Assembly: GCA_034401795.1 (NCBI GenBank)
Contig: CM067369.1
Span: 90,696,579 to 90,760,578, forward strand
DNA: 64,000 bases
Source of the DNA: Chaetoderma sp. LZ-2023a
Taxonomy: Eukaryota > Mollusca > Caudofoveata > Chaetodermatida > Chaetodermatidae
Direction: 5' to 3'
Under the pieces are notes generated by a model. That model saw nothing but the letters and a program-made list of their open reading frames with translations. It did not search any database and was not told the origin of the DNA. Made by a program: the position numbers and the translations under genes. This document shows positions 47,129 through 59,267 of the stretch, one piece after another (the stretch's first letter is position 1; each line of letters starts with the position of its first letter).

Positions 47129-48060
47129 CCCTTCTGTGGACTAGACTATTGGTAGCGGTTCTGCTAACTGCTTTGCTCTTTAATAACCCAGGATGATCGT
47201 CCCATGGACCACGTCAAGTGCTTTTTGACGTCACTCAAGGCAGACTATTAGCCACAAGCCAAAGATTCACCTGAGCCTGTGAGGGAAGAGGTTCCCGGAT
47301 AACTTAACTGATCACACCCTTCTGCCACCGCCTGAGGCCTTACCGTGCAAAACATCCTAGCTAGCTTAAACCGCTGCTTTGCACGGCATCACCTCAAAGC
47401 ATTAGAGCTAGGCACACACAGAAGGCCCACCTCTGGACGCCCGCTGAGAACTCCAGATCAACCTGGTGGCCATGACTAAAATTCTTCTCCCCCCCCCACC
47501 ACATGACCAACACCCCCACCCACCCCCCACCCCCACCCATCCCACCACCCTGCATATTCTCCTGAAGCCTGGAGTAGAACTCTCCTCCCGTCTCGCTTTG
47601 AGCGGACCATTTGATAAGTCATTAGGTTTTTTTCCTTTCGGCCTGCAACCAAAATTTTGTGCACGGAGCTCTTGGACAAACTAAGTGCTAGGCAAGACCC
47701 CTGTAGTGCGGATTGTTCAGTTGGGTACGAACTGTCCTGGGTTACCTGGTCTGAGATGCTCCAACATCACCCCGTTGGTTCTATAGGCCAGCGCGTGTAG
47801 CCACAGAAAAGAGAGCCTTGATTGATAGAGTCCGTAAGAATGGCCATTGCATAGGCGCACCAATTCGGGGGAATCTTTAACACTAGGCCCAATTCATCCA
47901 TTTTGGTATGATTCATTACCAAGATTCGTTGAGAAGAATGAATCCATTTACAGAACTGAAATCGGTCCAGGAGTGGCAGATATAGCAGGAAAATAAGCAC
48001 GTATTGCTCTCATGCTATCCCCTCAACTTGGTGTGCAATGATTGGTTTAGCTCTGCTATG
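47129..48060. other. No gene seen
   Basis: A C-rich CCCCCACCC tract lies at 47489-47550. Open stretches on either strand are short and unrecognised. Confidence 0.4.
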
Positions 48061-49440
48061 GTGACTGCTGATTAGTCGCCATATAGTATATAAGGAGTCG
48101 CACTGGCTTCATTCATCAGTCGTGTCGGGGCGTCAGCCCAGTGCAGAAGACATTCCAATAGCTACTATGCAGAGCTCATCTAACGCAATCTACACCAGCA
48201 TAAGCCGTATCAGTCACTGAGGCTAGGCTGGGAAGACGCTGCCGATGGAATGTCGCCAACACACCAGTTTTGGAACCCCTTATCAGGGGTTATATAACAA
48301 TGAAATATCAGGTCACCCCACCGAACCAAATCGCCATGACATGTTGGTGCCACCAACACTTTTGGTCGATTACATCAGAAACATTATGTGAAACGATTGG
48401 CCTGTACTAATATCTTGCTGCTAGAATTTCTAAGTGTCGAGCATTAGAATTTTTAAGTGTCGAGTGTAACTTTCAAAACTTTGACAAAATTGCTTCTAAT
48501 CGGACTATGTCCTACAAGGCGTGCTCCTAGCATGACGTAATTTGTGATAAATGTTCTGCAAGGCATTGATGCGCTTGCAGGGTAACTTTGATTGAACGCA
48601 AATATGCAGTTTTCTCAATTTTCTAAATCTTGATGGGCGTTATACTTGCACCGTAGGACTGAGAATGAAATAACACAGTCTGCACTTGTCTAAGACATTT
48701 GTGCAGTTTCAAACAACTAAACATACAGAAATCAAGAACTAAATGAGGGTCTGTATTTTTGCAGTACTGGGCAGATTAAGTACGAAATTTAACAGACTCA
48801 ATTATCAATGCGTACAGCGTTGCTAGACTTGGTTATTTTAACGAGAATATTTGATTATGTTGTCTTGACGCGCATCTCATAAGAAGCACATAAAATATGC
48901 GTTGTTGGGATGGCACAATGCAGGATTATAGTGCAACGGCACTGTAACTTCTAATTTATTGAATTTTGAGATGTTTGGTACGGAAATTAGCCTTATATTT
49001 TATAATAAAATACAAGTGTGATCTCAGACAATTTCCACGTTAACGTTGCTGGCGCAATGTGTAAACTTCCTCTAAGAACACAGCTATTGATACCCACGCT
49101 CTACCACAGATGCTTGGAAAATAGACTACGTCCATTATCTGGTGCAAGGAGTACCAGTGTGCCATGGAAAATAGCCTGTGTCCGTATGCATGGCTAAGGA
49201 ACTGGTAGAATACACAATGGGAAAGTCCATTAGCTGGCGTCAGAAATGCCTGATGCCACAGAAATAGTCGAGTCTGAGCGGTAATCACACAAGACTGTAC
49301 TAGGCATTATAGTCTGGTACTTGGCCTATAGGGCGTTGTTGGCGCAATATTGGTCCTATTCCACCAGTATGGAGAGCGTGTAGTGAGTCATGTGTTCAGT
49401 GTGATCGTATGAATGAACTGATGATTTTTATGGCTGCAGC
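48061..49440. other. Unassigned; possible old promoter/LTR
   Basis: TATATAAG at 48087-48094 lies 30 bp before a GTCGTGTCGGGGC stretch. TTGGTGCCACCAA at about 48344 and AACCCCTTATCAGGGGTT near 48277 are small palindromes. No direct repeat partner was found, so LTR identity is unproven. Confidence 0.3.
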
Positions 49441-49454
49441 TTCTTTTAAAGGGC

Positions 49455-49526
49455 TGGTGACGTCATGGCTTAGCTTTGCGCATGCGTGTTAGTCTTGTGA
49501 ATGATTTCTCTAACTGCTCATTGGTC
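49455..49526. promoter_or_regulatory. Cluster of CRE, NRF1-like and CCAAT motifs
   Basis: TGACGTCA at 49458-49465, TGCGCATGCG at 49477-49486 and ATTGG at 49520-49524 lie within 70 bp. This combination is common in animal promoters, but no adjacent exon is recognised. Confidence 0.35.
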
Positions 49527-50621
49527 AAAATTAGGTGCGCAGGCTCTAAGGTATTGATTCTGGGCCTGTTCCGAGTCTCAGAACCGAGTCCTTAGTTTGG
49601 CCTAGTGAGTTTGGACTGGCTTAAGTCTCTGGATACCCGAATTTATGCACCCAGTAATGGATTACACAAATTCAATGAAATCACTTCATATAAATTAGCT
49701 CATTAGCGTAACTCACCATAATTAAGGTTATTACCTGAGTCCGCTAATCTAGCTACCCGCAAGTTAGTTAATAATCAAAGTGATTACTTGGATTTAGTAG
49801 CGTATAAGTTAGCATATTTCGATCATTCGTAATGCATCTCTGATTGATTTTATGGTTAATCAGGCCAAAACATAGCGAATTCTCTCTACAATAGACATAC
49901 GGATGAAGTGATGGATGGTCTGACCTAGTTTTGATACTGGTACACCGACCTAAGTTGTATGCACATTTCCATCCATGTGGTTTTGCTAGCAGTTTATCAG
50001 CACAGCTAACATTTTCAATGTTCCATACTCGTAAACCACTAGCCTTTCCATGTACATGGAAAGCTCCTCCATGCACTATAGATGAGCTCTTGCGTCATCA
50101 TAATGATATGCCATCATTCACTGTAGCGACACTTCCATTTTCACCCACTTTGACATATTGTAGATATAGGATTGTCTTGTGGGAAGTCATGACCCCGCTG
50201 GACATCTTATATGTACAGGTAAGTCCTGAGTGTAAAATAAAAAAAATTCAGATGCGAATACCAGGTGAGCTAATAGACTATGTCACCATGTATATTAAGA
50301 TGTACTGATCAGCGGCTATGTTTAGATACGTTGCTAGCAATGATCATCATCTATACTTAGATGCATTACCAGCATCTTATTATTTGGATATATATTATCA
50401 GCACTGGATAACTGGCACCGTCTATAGCGTCCTTGTAAGAGGAATATATACATCATCAGAGAATGTATACATTATCAGCGTTGGATATGTATACATTATC
50501 AGAGAATGTATACATTATCAAACTGACAAAATGATTAGCGTCAAGCTGGAATCAGATTAGATATGATATACGGACGTAGTTAGTTACGATAGCGATCTAT
50601 ATTCTCACGAAAGCTTGAGAA
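49527..50621. other. No gene recognised
   Basis: GTATACATTATCAGAGAAT is repeated irregularly at 50455-50522. A 125-codon plus frame at 49931-50308 and an antisense frame at 49768-50076 have no recognised family. Confidence 0.35.
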
Positions 50622-50788
50622 GATGAGGCGAAAAGTAATCAGTCAGGCTAGGAGGAATGGTAACTTGTTTACCGATCATTCGTCATTTTGACAGATTCAT
50701 AGGCATGAGCCGAAAAGTAATCAGTCAGGCTAAGAGGAATGGTAACTTGTTTACCGATCATTCGTCATTCTGACAGATTCATAGGCGT
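50622..50788. repeat. 81-bp tandem duplication
   Basis: GCGAAAAGTAATCAGTCAGG to GACAGATTCATAGGC is repeated at about 50626 and 50707 with few differences. It lies about 100 bp upstream of a TATA box, a position like enhancer repeats in an LTR U3. Confidence 0.85.
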
Positions 50789-50884
50789 TAGGTACACAAA
50801 TCGAAACTTGTTATCAAACAAGCATACATCATTCTGTCATGGGAGGCAGCTGGAATTCTAGGGAACAACAGGGTATAGAAACTG

Positions 50885-51260
50885 AGATGGTATAAAAGGG
50901 GGACTTTAACTTTCAGTCGGGAGTCGGTCCGCCTCGCACCTTGTGAAACTCTTGCTGAATGGTTTTAAGTAAGCAAGAGCTGGTCTAAGTTTGAGAAGCT
51001 AAGTTTGAGAAGCTAAGTTTGAGAAGCTTGGGAAACGTAGATTGAAAAATAATTATTGTTGTAAGATACGTAAACCGGTTACAGTAAAAGTGACCAACTT
51101 TGTAGGTTATTGTATAGTTAAAGATAGCGAATAAAACGATCACCTTGTGGTATATACAAGGCAAAAGTTTGGAATATATTGTTGTTATTCTGGAGAACAC
51201 GGAAGACCACCGTGTCGAATCTATCGTCTGAAGCACGCAGTTTAGATCAGGCCCAGGCAC
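50885..51260 (+). promoter_or_regulatory. TATA promoter and R/U5-like region, possible LTR of another family
   Basis: GGTATAAAAGGGGG at 50889-50902 is followed after about 25 bp by CAGTCGGGAGTCGG, then three exact 14-bp repeats of AAGTTTGAGAAGCT at 50987-51028 and an AATAAA signal near 51131. No second copy was found in the window, so LTR status is inference. Confidence 0.45.
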
Positions 51261-51640
51261 TAAGATAAATATCGTTAGGTCTTGCTACCAACGAGGCGAG
51301 CTAGTGTCACGCTCCGCCTTCCTCGGTGGAATTGGCTGTCGCAGCAACCACCCGTCAAAGTTTCATCGAAGATGGCAGGGCATACGTCATCAACAAGGGT
51401 AGACAACCAGAAATCTTCAATATGGAGTTTTACCATGGGTGTTGTTGACAACTTCGATCATGATGAGCCGAACCTATCTGGAATAGGGGCAGCCATGAGA
51501 CAGTAACAGTTTTGTTTCAAGAATATGTAGGTTCTACAACCAGTAAGCCAACACTTTCTGAAACCAATATCCAGCATGGGCCAACAGCATTCAATACAAG
51601 TTAAAATCTCAACATTTGAAGGATTTTTTTAAACTTTAAA
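51261..51640. other. Spacer between the promoter-like region and the gene relic
   Basis: A 44-codon frame (MAGHTSSTRVDNQKSS, 51373) has no recognised family. It may be the start of the relic downstream. Confidence 0.3.
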
Positions 51641-54010
51641 AATTCTGATTTGCGCCCTTAGTACAGTATTACTACATTTCCTGATTCAGTGAAGGATGAT
51701 CTTTTGAATGACATTTTGTCGATGGATATAGCCTGGTTATTGGCAAGATTACATCATTGTGAGTCCGACTATTTGAATGCAAGACGACATGCGCAAACCA
51801 TGCCAATATGGAGTGTGATCATCTCTGTCCTGACCGTTAAGGACATTCGCCTCATGTGTGTAAAATGTCTGCCTGCCTTGCCATATCCAATCACGAAATA
51901 TAATCCAGTGTACACAACCATGAAAAACATGCAGTAGATCCTAAGGTACCTAGATCAACACAGCCATGAAAAACCAACAGGGGATCCTGTGGTACCTAGA
52001 TCAACCAACAATACTGGTAACCTGCGATGAAGGTCATAGCATCATAGCATTGCACGAGAAAAACAGTTGATCTGACCTGAGAACTTGAGAGAACATTATT
52101 CTTTGCATCGGGTTGTCCATATGACAAATGTGGCATTTGGGATGTATTCAAAATATTTGAAGCAGAACTGTACAGTAAACATCCTCATAGAGTTGAGAAT
52201 GTTATTGAATCCGTCTTTAGTGGGAAACACTATGTGACATCATTGAAAGGACTACAGTTGCTTAAAGAAACATTTTGGTAGGCTGCAATGGATGGAATTT
52301 TTCAGGCAAGATGGAAAGATGGCTAAGTAAAGTACAGCAGATGACAGTCAATGTGACAAACAAGTCTTGCACTTAAGGTCTGGAACTAGTAAGGAAATTC
52401 AAGGGGAACAGTGAAGAATTAATTTGTGACTTTAGCCAATTTCTCCTCATGAATAGTAGACATGGTGAAACATTTAGATATTAGAACCCTTCTATACAGC
52501 TCATGTTCCACATAGAAAATCTCATCCAAATTGACCATGAGGGAAAGTGGACATTTCAACTCCAGTCAATCCAAACTTTGCTACCAATCTTTGCTGCCTT
52601 AGCCTCCAAAATTGCCTTTCGTGGTCCTCTTTATCTTTAGAGGATATGCAGAAACTTCTGGCTGGAGATGGCACCAGAATTTTACCATGCTTTCATTGAG
52701 GGAAGATTTGCAGTGAACCATTACTAAGGACATGGCAAAACAATGAGAGCAGATATGGTATAAAGCAAGCAATCAGCAAGTCCCCAAAAATGTGTCTCAG
52801 ACATCATCGGCAGTTCCAGAAAAAAAACATCATGTTGGGGAGCCGAGTGGAATGAATACAGTATCTTATGACTTGGAAGTAAGCAGGGTGTTCAACAAGG
52901 CAACAATAGAATTTGAGTGGAGAAACAGCCAAACTATTTTAGGAGTAATTCAGATGAATGAGCACCTCTTTTCGAACAAGAAGCCATGTGCTTCACAACA
53001 TCCAGAAACAAGACATAGTGATAGAAGAGCTAAGAAGACAATTACTGAATATCAATGGTATCAGCCAGTCAGCCCATGAGGACCTGAGAAAAGAAGGATT
53101 TGTGTGGAAGTTTAGCTAGATTTTCAATCACAATTCATAGAACCAACCTAAAAACATTCATGTCCATCCACAAAATTGTTGCAGCAAAGGAGGAAAATGT
53201 GAACCCTACACAAAGACAAACAGATTCAGCGACTGTTGGGAATAGACAGATCAATGGTAATGACAATGGGTGGACAATGGGTGGACATCCAAAGTATGAT
53301 GTGGCACCATGATCTTATTCTTTTGACAAAACGCAGCATCGGCCAGGAGTTAGCGAAATACCTGGGAGAAAGAAGATTAGTGTATGCTACAAGTAATGGA
53401 CACAGTCAGTACAATATACATTGTGGATATAATGCTCAAAAAATCAAATTCGAGGAGCTTCACAGCATCGGCGTATTCTGTGATGCAGTGTAGAAATACA
53501 TCCATAGTTTATCCAAAGGAGCCAAAAGACTATATCTTGTACTTGATTCATACATGGTGAAGTGCATAAAGAATTCAGAGCGATGGCATGGGGAAACAAA
53601 GTCAGCAATAGACCATCAATTGGCAGACACCACATCTGGTGGAGATGAAGATGTTTTGCGTCTCCTGTAGAAATAAGGAAATGCTAGAACTATTACTGCA
53701 CCAAGAAGCCATAGCACAAGTGCATGACTCACCAATCCTAACGCTACTAGTGAGTCATATTAACTGTGACACCATGATTCCTTGCTATGCTGTCATTGCT
53801 TGGCGGTCATCAGAGGTATGTGATCTGAATATTGATATAGAGTAGACAAATGCTCGAACAGTCCCTCATGCAATGTATGCTGTCATACATGGCATCGAAA
53901 GGATAAAAGTGCCATGATCTGATCCAATGTCTATCATTTGTATGATGTACTACTGAAATCAGTGGCATTCTTCTGGGCTTAAAGGCTGGTGTCTGTGAAT
54001 CTATCAGGTT
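51641..54010 (+). pseudogene. Relic of an unnamed multi-copy protein family
   Basis: Plus-strand pieces in changing frames retain a recognisable order: VFSGKHYVTSLKGLQLLKET (~52213-52275), CDFSQFLLMNSRHGETFRY (~52430), WTFQLQSIQTLLPIFAAL (~52550), PLYL then APEFYHAFIEGRFAV (~52630-52715), DIIGSSRKKTS (~52800) and LLLHQEAIAQVHD (~53690). I recall this order from large uncharacterised protein families expanded in cnidarians, molluscs and fish; no function is known to me. At least a dozen stops and several frameshifts; no introns evident. The match is from memory. Confidence 0.5.
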
Positions 54011-54119
54011 CATTCCAATAATACTTTGGCAACCTGCATAGGGATAGATCTTTGACAAGTACGACCCACAGTACAAATGTTAACTGGTTGTGACTATACC
54101 AGTACATTTAAGTAGGTGC

Positions 54120-54460
54120 CAAACATTCTGCCCGTAAGGTCTATAATCATATTTGCCAAATCTCAGCCTGACCCCTTCAGCGTTTTGGGAGAAAGTGTTT
54201 TAATGAAAAACTAGGTCATCCAAAATGGCCACAGAAACATTAGGTTTTTGTCCTTGATGCTGTTTCGTCAGTTTTGAATCAATCCGCCAAGTGGTTTCAG
54301 AAATTTTTAAAGACATGTAAAAAATTTGCCAAAATCCAAGATGGCAGCCAGCCAAATTGGCTGATCAGCTTTTTTTAAGAAACTTTGATCTCTATGTCCT
54401 AAGGATGCTTCCTGCCAAATAGAATTATAATCGACCTAGTCGTTCTTGAGAAATCGCTTA
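54120..54460. repeat. Fragment of the 610-bp repeat
   Basis: ATAATCATATTTGCCAAATC, CCAAGATGGCAGCCAGCC and ATGCTTCCTGCCAAATAGAA appear in the order of the 5375-6696 array; only about half a unit remains. Confidence 0.75.
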
Positions 54461-54676
54461 ACCCCTTAACGTCCAATGCAGCCAAAATACGACCTCTGCA
54501 AAGTCGGCTTTTTCATTTTGTATATTATACGAGATAATTAATCCGAAAACTGCAGATTATCATAGTTTGCAGATTTAGCAAAACGTTTTAAAACGTTTTC
54601 CCTCTTGAACCCACGGTGGGTAATCATCACTCTAAAGATATAGTGTGTTGCCTGTTTTGACTGGTCATGTCAAAGC
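54461..54676. other. Possible old TTAA-type MITE end
   Basis: TTAACCCCTTAACGTCC at 54469-54485 resembles the outer end of the TTAA MITEs, and AAAACGTTTTAAAACGTTTT at 54591-54604 is a short palindrome. No right end was found. Confidence 0.35.
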
Positions 54677-54732
54677 TGGTGGTGGTGGTGGTGGTGGTGG
54701 TGGTGGTGGTGGTGGTGATGGTGGTGGTGGTT
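54677..54732. repeat. (GGT)n microsatellite
   Basis: About 18 GGT units with one GAT interruption. Confidence 0.95.
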
Positions 54733-55390
54733 TAACTTGGGCAGACTCCGCTCATAATGGGCTATTCATGTTCCTGTGAGATCCCCTATGCTAGCATGAG
54801 CGAGAAGCCATGCTTCTATCTTTAGATTGGCTAACTGACGACCACCCTCAGAAGTTTTCGCAACTCCAACGGATATAATATTTTTAAATAAATAATATTC
54901 TATCTTTCGTGAGCGAACCAGGTGATAAACAAAATTTCTGATCAGTAGCATATTAATGTGCTATAACGCGTATTTCGCCATCCTTGATACACGAGTTTCA
55001 CAACAATACTTAGGCCAGAATCACAAACAACTACCGGGTCTGGCAACACTGTGACATGGGTGGCTGACCGAAAATACTCACTTTTGAATGAATAAATGAA
55101 CAAATGAATGTCTGAAAGAATGAACTAACGAATTATCAACCAAATGAGTGAATGAATGAATGATTGTTGTTGCTGTTTTTGTTGTTGTTGTTGTTGTCGT
55201 TGTCGTGTTCTGATATCACTCCTATTGGTAGGAGCATCATTCAGGCCGACAGCCTAGCCGTTCTGTGGTGTCCACTCTATGCTATTTACAGGTTGAGATA
55301 TGTCATGACTGCATGGCCACTTGAGCTATTGACCAGGACGTAGATACAGAACAAATGAAGGCATGCACACATTCATGGAGGCACGCATGC
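54733..55390. other. Upstream region of the TMEM14-like gene
   Basis: Imperfect GAAT repeats at 55086-55165 and a (GTT)n run at 55167-55200. No exon is seen. Confidence 0.4.
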
Positions 55391-55760
<370 letters not shown>

Positions 55761-55868
55761 CACCTAACTAGCTGCAGCTTGTGAAATCCGTGAATTCCGG
55801 TAAATCTGCGTTTCAGAATTGCATTAAAAACTTTAATTAAATAGGCCTATAATTGAACAGAAAAAAGG

Positions 55869-55944
55869 ATGGCTGCAGATTTAGTTAGTGGGACTTATGC
55901 ATCTGTTCTTATTCTTGGTGGTATTATTGGATATCTAAAAGCAG
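55869..55944 (+). CDS. TMEM14-like membrane protein, first coding exon
   Basis: TMEM14 proteins are small (about 110 residues) multi-pass membrane proteins; TMEM14C is a mitochondrial inner-membrane protein needed for haem synthesis. The exon starts at ATG 55869 and encodes 25 full codons: MAADLVSGTYASVLILGGII, then GYLKA and the first base of Gly. The GGIIGYxKAG block after a tyrosine-alanine stretch is the conserved start of the first membrane segment. It ends at GCAG followed by GTATGC, a donor at 55945. The next exon (SVPSL-type continuation) was not found up to 64000, so intron 1 exceeds 8 kb or the exon is lost. The short length keeps confidence moderate. Confidence 0.68.
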
Positions 55945-56655
55945 GTATGCACAGATTAATTTTGGATACAAAATGAATAGCTGTCACCAGTTTTCGTAAT
56001 TTATCCATCAATCAACTGCCTATATGACTTCATAATCACCTATGTGACATCAATTATGTCATTTGATTGACTCTAAGGTGAATAGGGTCTTTAATATGTT
56101 AGCGCTAGAATAAATCCCTGAGAGTTTCGATAGCAAAAGATGATGGGCTTTCAGTAGTCTCTACTACTGCATCTCTAACATCTGCCTATCGATGATTCGA
56201 TTCCTGTTTGAAATTTCTGCCGAAACGGTCCGTCCATATTTAACACACGAAAACTGCATATATGTGCGAAACAAACTGCGTTCAATAAAAATATATTGGC
56301 AACATCAGATTGCCGTAAAAAGTTTAGTGAATTATTCTCTTTAACCATTCAGTCTTCATTTTATTCAAAGTAAACAACAAGCACGTTTGTCCTCGCGTAC
56401 ATTTTGTTTTTCGTCTCCTCGCTTCGGTTGATGACACGTGACGAGCGAGTCCGCGCTAAAACATGGATCCCGTATTGCGTTGCCGGATGGCGCCCGATTG
56501 TAGATTGAACAATCTACGAGTTTGCATAGAAAAGCTCTGATCGGAAATATCATAAACTCATTCAAAAATAAAATAAAATAAGAATAAGAACCAGAATACA
56601 AATAAATAATCAAAAGCTTTTTCTTTAAAGTAATAATAATAATAATAATAAATAA
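55945..56655 (+). other. Start of TMEM14-like intron 1
   Basis: AT-rich with an (AAT)n run at 56630-56655. No exon is seen. Confidence 0.45.
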
Positions 56656-56932
56656 TCCCAATTCCAGATCTAGTGACGACTCTTCGGGGTCTGAAGATGA
56701 GGAAGCCGAGGAGGAGAGATTGCTGTGGCCTGTGATGCTGCGGGTGGAGAGCATGGAGGTTGATTCCGTCCTGGACGCAACCGTCCTCCATCTGTCTGGC
56801 TTGGCACAAGCCAGGGCAGCGGCTCTGCCCATGGTTGAGGCCACTCCGGTACCGGGCACCGGTCCCATGATGGTTGGTTTGCCGCCAACCGACACGGTCA
56901 GGCGAGGCGGTTTCTTCAGATGCTGGGGATGA
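56656..56932 (+). pseudogene. DIRS element 1: gag fragment
   Basis: The frame SSGSEDEEAEEERLLWP, VESMEVDSVLDATVLHLSGL and AQARAAALP closely matches the gag frame near the window end (63800-64000). It stops at 56930-56932. Only this acidic region of gag remains, preceded by an (AAT)n stretch instead of the 5' terminal repeat. Confidence 0.75.
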
Positions 56933-57927
56933 TGCTCTCCATGGAGCAGGTAATCCTGTACGCTGCTCTGATGCGAAGACCTATCCAGTTGTATCTGGTG
57001 TCTCAGTGGAAACAGAGAACAGAACCCCTGTCAAAGCTGGTGCCAGTTTTGGAGCCAATAATGTCGCATCTTGTATGGTGGAAAAAGCGTCAGAATCTCC
57101 TAGATGGGGTTTCGCTGCACCTACCCCACCCCCAGCTGGCCGTGTACACGGACGCATCGCTGGAGGGATGGGTGGCCTGTCTGGGAGTACACCAGGTCTC
57201 GGTCACACAGACTCTCCAAGAGAGCCAGCTGCATATCAATCTGTTGGAAATGATGGCAGTGGAACTGGCGTTGGAAAAGTTTCTTCCAAAAGTCAGGGGC
57301 AAGGCGATATTGATATTGTCGGACAACTCGACAGTAGTATCATACATAAATCACCAAGGCGGAACCAAGTCACCGACACTCTTCGAGCATTGGGGCAAAC
57401 CAAACGTGGACTTGTTCGCTACAAAGGAAAATGCTCAAATCATGACTTATGTCTCGCCGATTCCAGATCCAAATGTAGTCGATACAGACGCTCTGGCGAT
57501 ACGCTGGAGAGGGATGCACGCTTACGCGTACCCACCCACCATTCTTCTGCCGAAGATATTGGTGAAGATCAGAGAGGAACCGTGCCTGGTCCTGCTAATA
57601 GCGCCATTTTGGCCCAGCAGGTCGTGGTTTACGGATTTTCTAGATCTGCTGTTGGACACCCCAGTGCAGTTACCCAAGATTCCGAACATAATCTCCCAGG
57701 CCAAGGGACGCTTCCTACACGAGCATCCCGAAATGTTCAAATTGACTGATTGGATGTTATCAAGTAACGTTCCACATCGGAAGGCTTTTCTCGACAAGCT
57801 GCAGATTTCATCGCAGCTGCGAGAAGGAGGTCGACCTTCAAGTCATATAACAACAAGGTTAACAGATTTGCAGACTGGTGTGAAGGAAAGGGTATTAATA
57901 CCTTTCAATCCACTGTTCAGCAAATAG
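56880..57927 (+). pseudogene. DIRS element 1: RT remnant and RNase H
   Basis: The frame from 56920 begins in the RT thumb (SMEQVILYAALMRRPIQL). RNase H follows: LAVYTDASLEGWVACLG with catalytic Asp near 57140, INLLEMMAVELALEKF with Glu near 57248, and ILILSDNSTVVSYINHQGG with Asp near 57320. The KPNVDLFATKEN block typical of DIRS elements comes next. The RT fingers and palm, including the catalytic DD box, are absent: a deletion joins gag to the RT end near 56890-56920. The frame ends at 57925-57927. Confidence 0.88.
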
Positions 57928-58770
57928 CAGACTTTCTCTTGTGAGCTGGTCTTTTCAGGACTAGCTCCTGTCACAATTGCTGGATACAAGTCAGCTTTGG
58001 CATCAGTTATCCCTTGTCTAGCCAACAGGAATAGTCCAGAGGTGGCCCAGTTAAATGTGATGGTGAAGGGAATGAGCAATCTCCGACCAAGACAACCGGT
58101 AGTCATTCCAGCCTGGAGTCTATCGTTAGTGCTTAATGTACTGGCCAAGCACCCTTTCGAGCCGTTGTGTTCGCCTAGTCTAAAGCATTTGACTCTAAAG
58201 GCGTTTCTTCTATTGGCAGCTTCCTCAGCTAGAAGGCGCAGTGAGATACATGCGCTTTCAGCAGAGAGGGACTGACTTATTGTCTCTGGAGAGGGTCTGA
58301 GTCTACTGCCAAGAGCAGAGTTTATGTCAAAGAATCATTCATTGAAATATCCCAGCAAACCGATCATTATACCGAAACTAACTAGGTTTGATCGTGATGC
58401 CAGTGTTTGGTGCCCAGTCCGTGCTTTGACTAAGTACAAAAGACGGACAGACTCGTTACGGTCGAATGATAGACATCTGTGGATCTGCCATAAGAAGCCA
58501 TATGGCGCCGCATTCATGGATTCTATCTCTCATTGGGTAGTCGAATGTAATCAGACTACCCATGAGATTGCGACTGGGCACCAGGTGCAATGCGCAAGGG
58601 TACACGATGTTAGAGGAATAGCCCCCTCGACCGCCCTTTACAATGTTGTTCCGTTAGAGGACATCATGGCTGTTGCACAATGGCACTGTGAGTCCTCTTT
58701 CACGGATTACTATATGAGGGATATGTCAGACTCCGCCAATCCACTCGCTTTAGCTGTTTTGAAACTATAG
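57928..58770 (+). pseudogene. DIRS element 1: tyrosine recombinase
   Basis: DIRS retrotransposons integrate with a tyrosine recombinase instead of an integrase. LAPVTIAGYKSALASVIP begins the core-binding region. ASSARRRSEIHALS (58225-58268) carries the first catalytic Arg. After TGA at 58273-58275 the frame resumes: RVHDVRGIAPSTAL (58600-58641) with the HxxR pair, then WHCESSFTDYYMRDM (58681-58725) with the Trp and the probable catalytic Tyr. The active-site residues are kept, but the start is frameshifted and one nonsense codon splits the domain. It ends with TAG at 58768-58770. Confidence 0.9.
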
Positions 58771-59267
58771 TTAAATGACCACACTGCAATTCTCCATTTT
58801 TGGCATTTGTAAGCAAGAATTAAGAAGCAGACATGGTCAAGCGAGAGAATGTCAACCAGATTGTGTCACTGATCGCCGGACGAGTGATTGGTTGAAGGCT
58901 CCACGTCTGGAATCCAAATATGAGGTAATTCAAGATTGAGAGTTTTTTGTATTATGTGTATATATCATGTTCATTCATCTTATATATTCATGCTCATTCC
59001 CAGGCTGATATATGCAAAGAGCAGTTAACCCTCTTAGCATATTTGTGTTTTCAGGCGAGGTGCATGTTCGTGAGTTCTCTCCCTTAGGAGAAAAAAGGGG
59101 GGGGGGGGGGGGTGGGGCAGTGATGCGAATATGATTCAGTCCCTTTAACTTGATGTCCTTTTAGGTCTCCATTTGTCAAGTTTAAGTCTAAGCTCTTTCT
59201 CCAAGGGGCAAAAGTAGCAATTGATGGCTTGCCCCTTCCCACCAGTTTACTGTCTAAATCTGGTGTA
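58771..59267. other. 3' region of DIRS element 1 and spacer
   Basis: No gene. A 16-nt G run lies at 59097-59112. The 3' terminal repeat of the DIRS element is not identified. Confidence 0.4.

Noticed and set aside
48277-48356. Small palindromes as operator or terminator
   Set aside because: Short, isolated and without a neighbouring gene; expected by chance in AT-rich DNA of this length.
56365-56895. 176-codon minus-strand frame
   Set aside because: Antisense of the DIRS 1 gag fragment continuing through an (AAT)n run; no domain.
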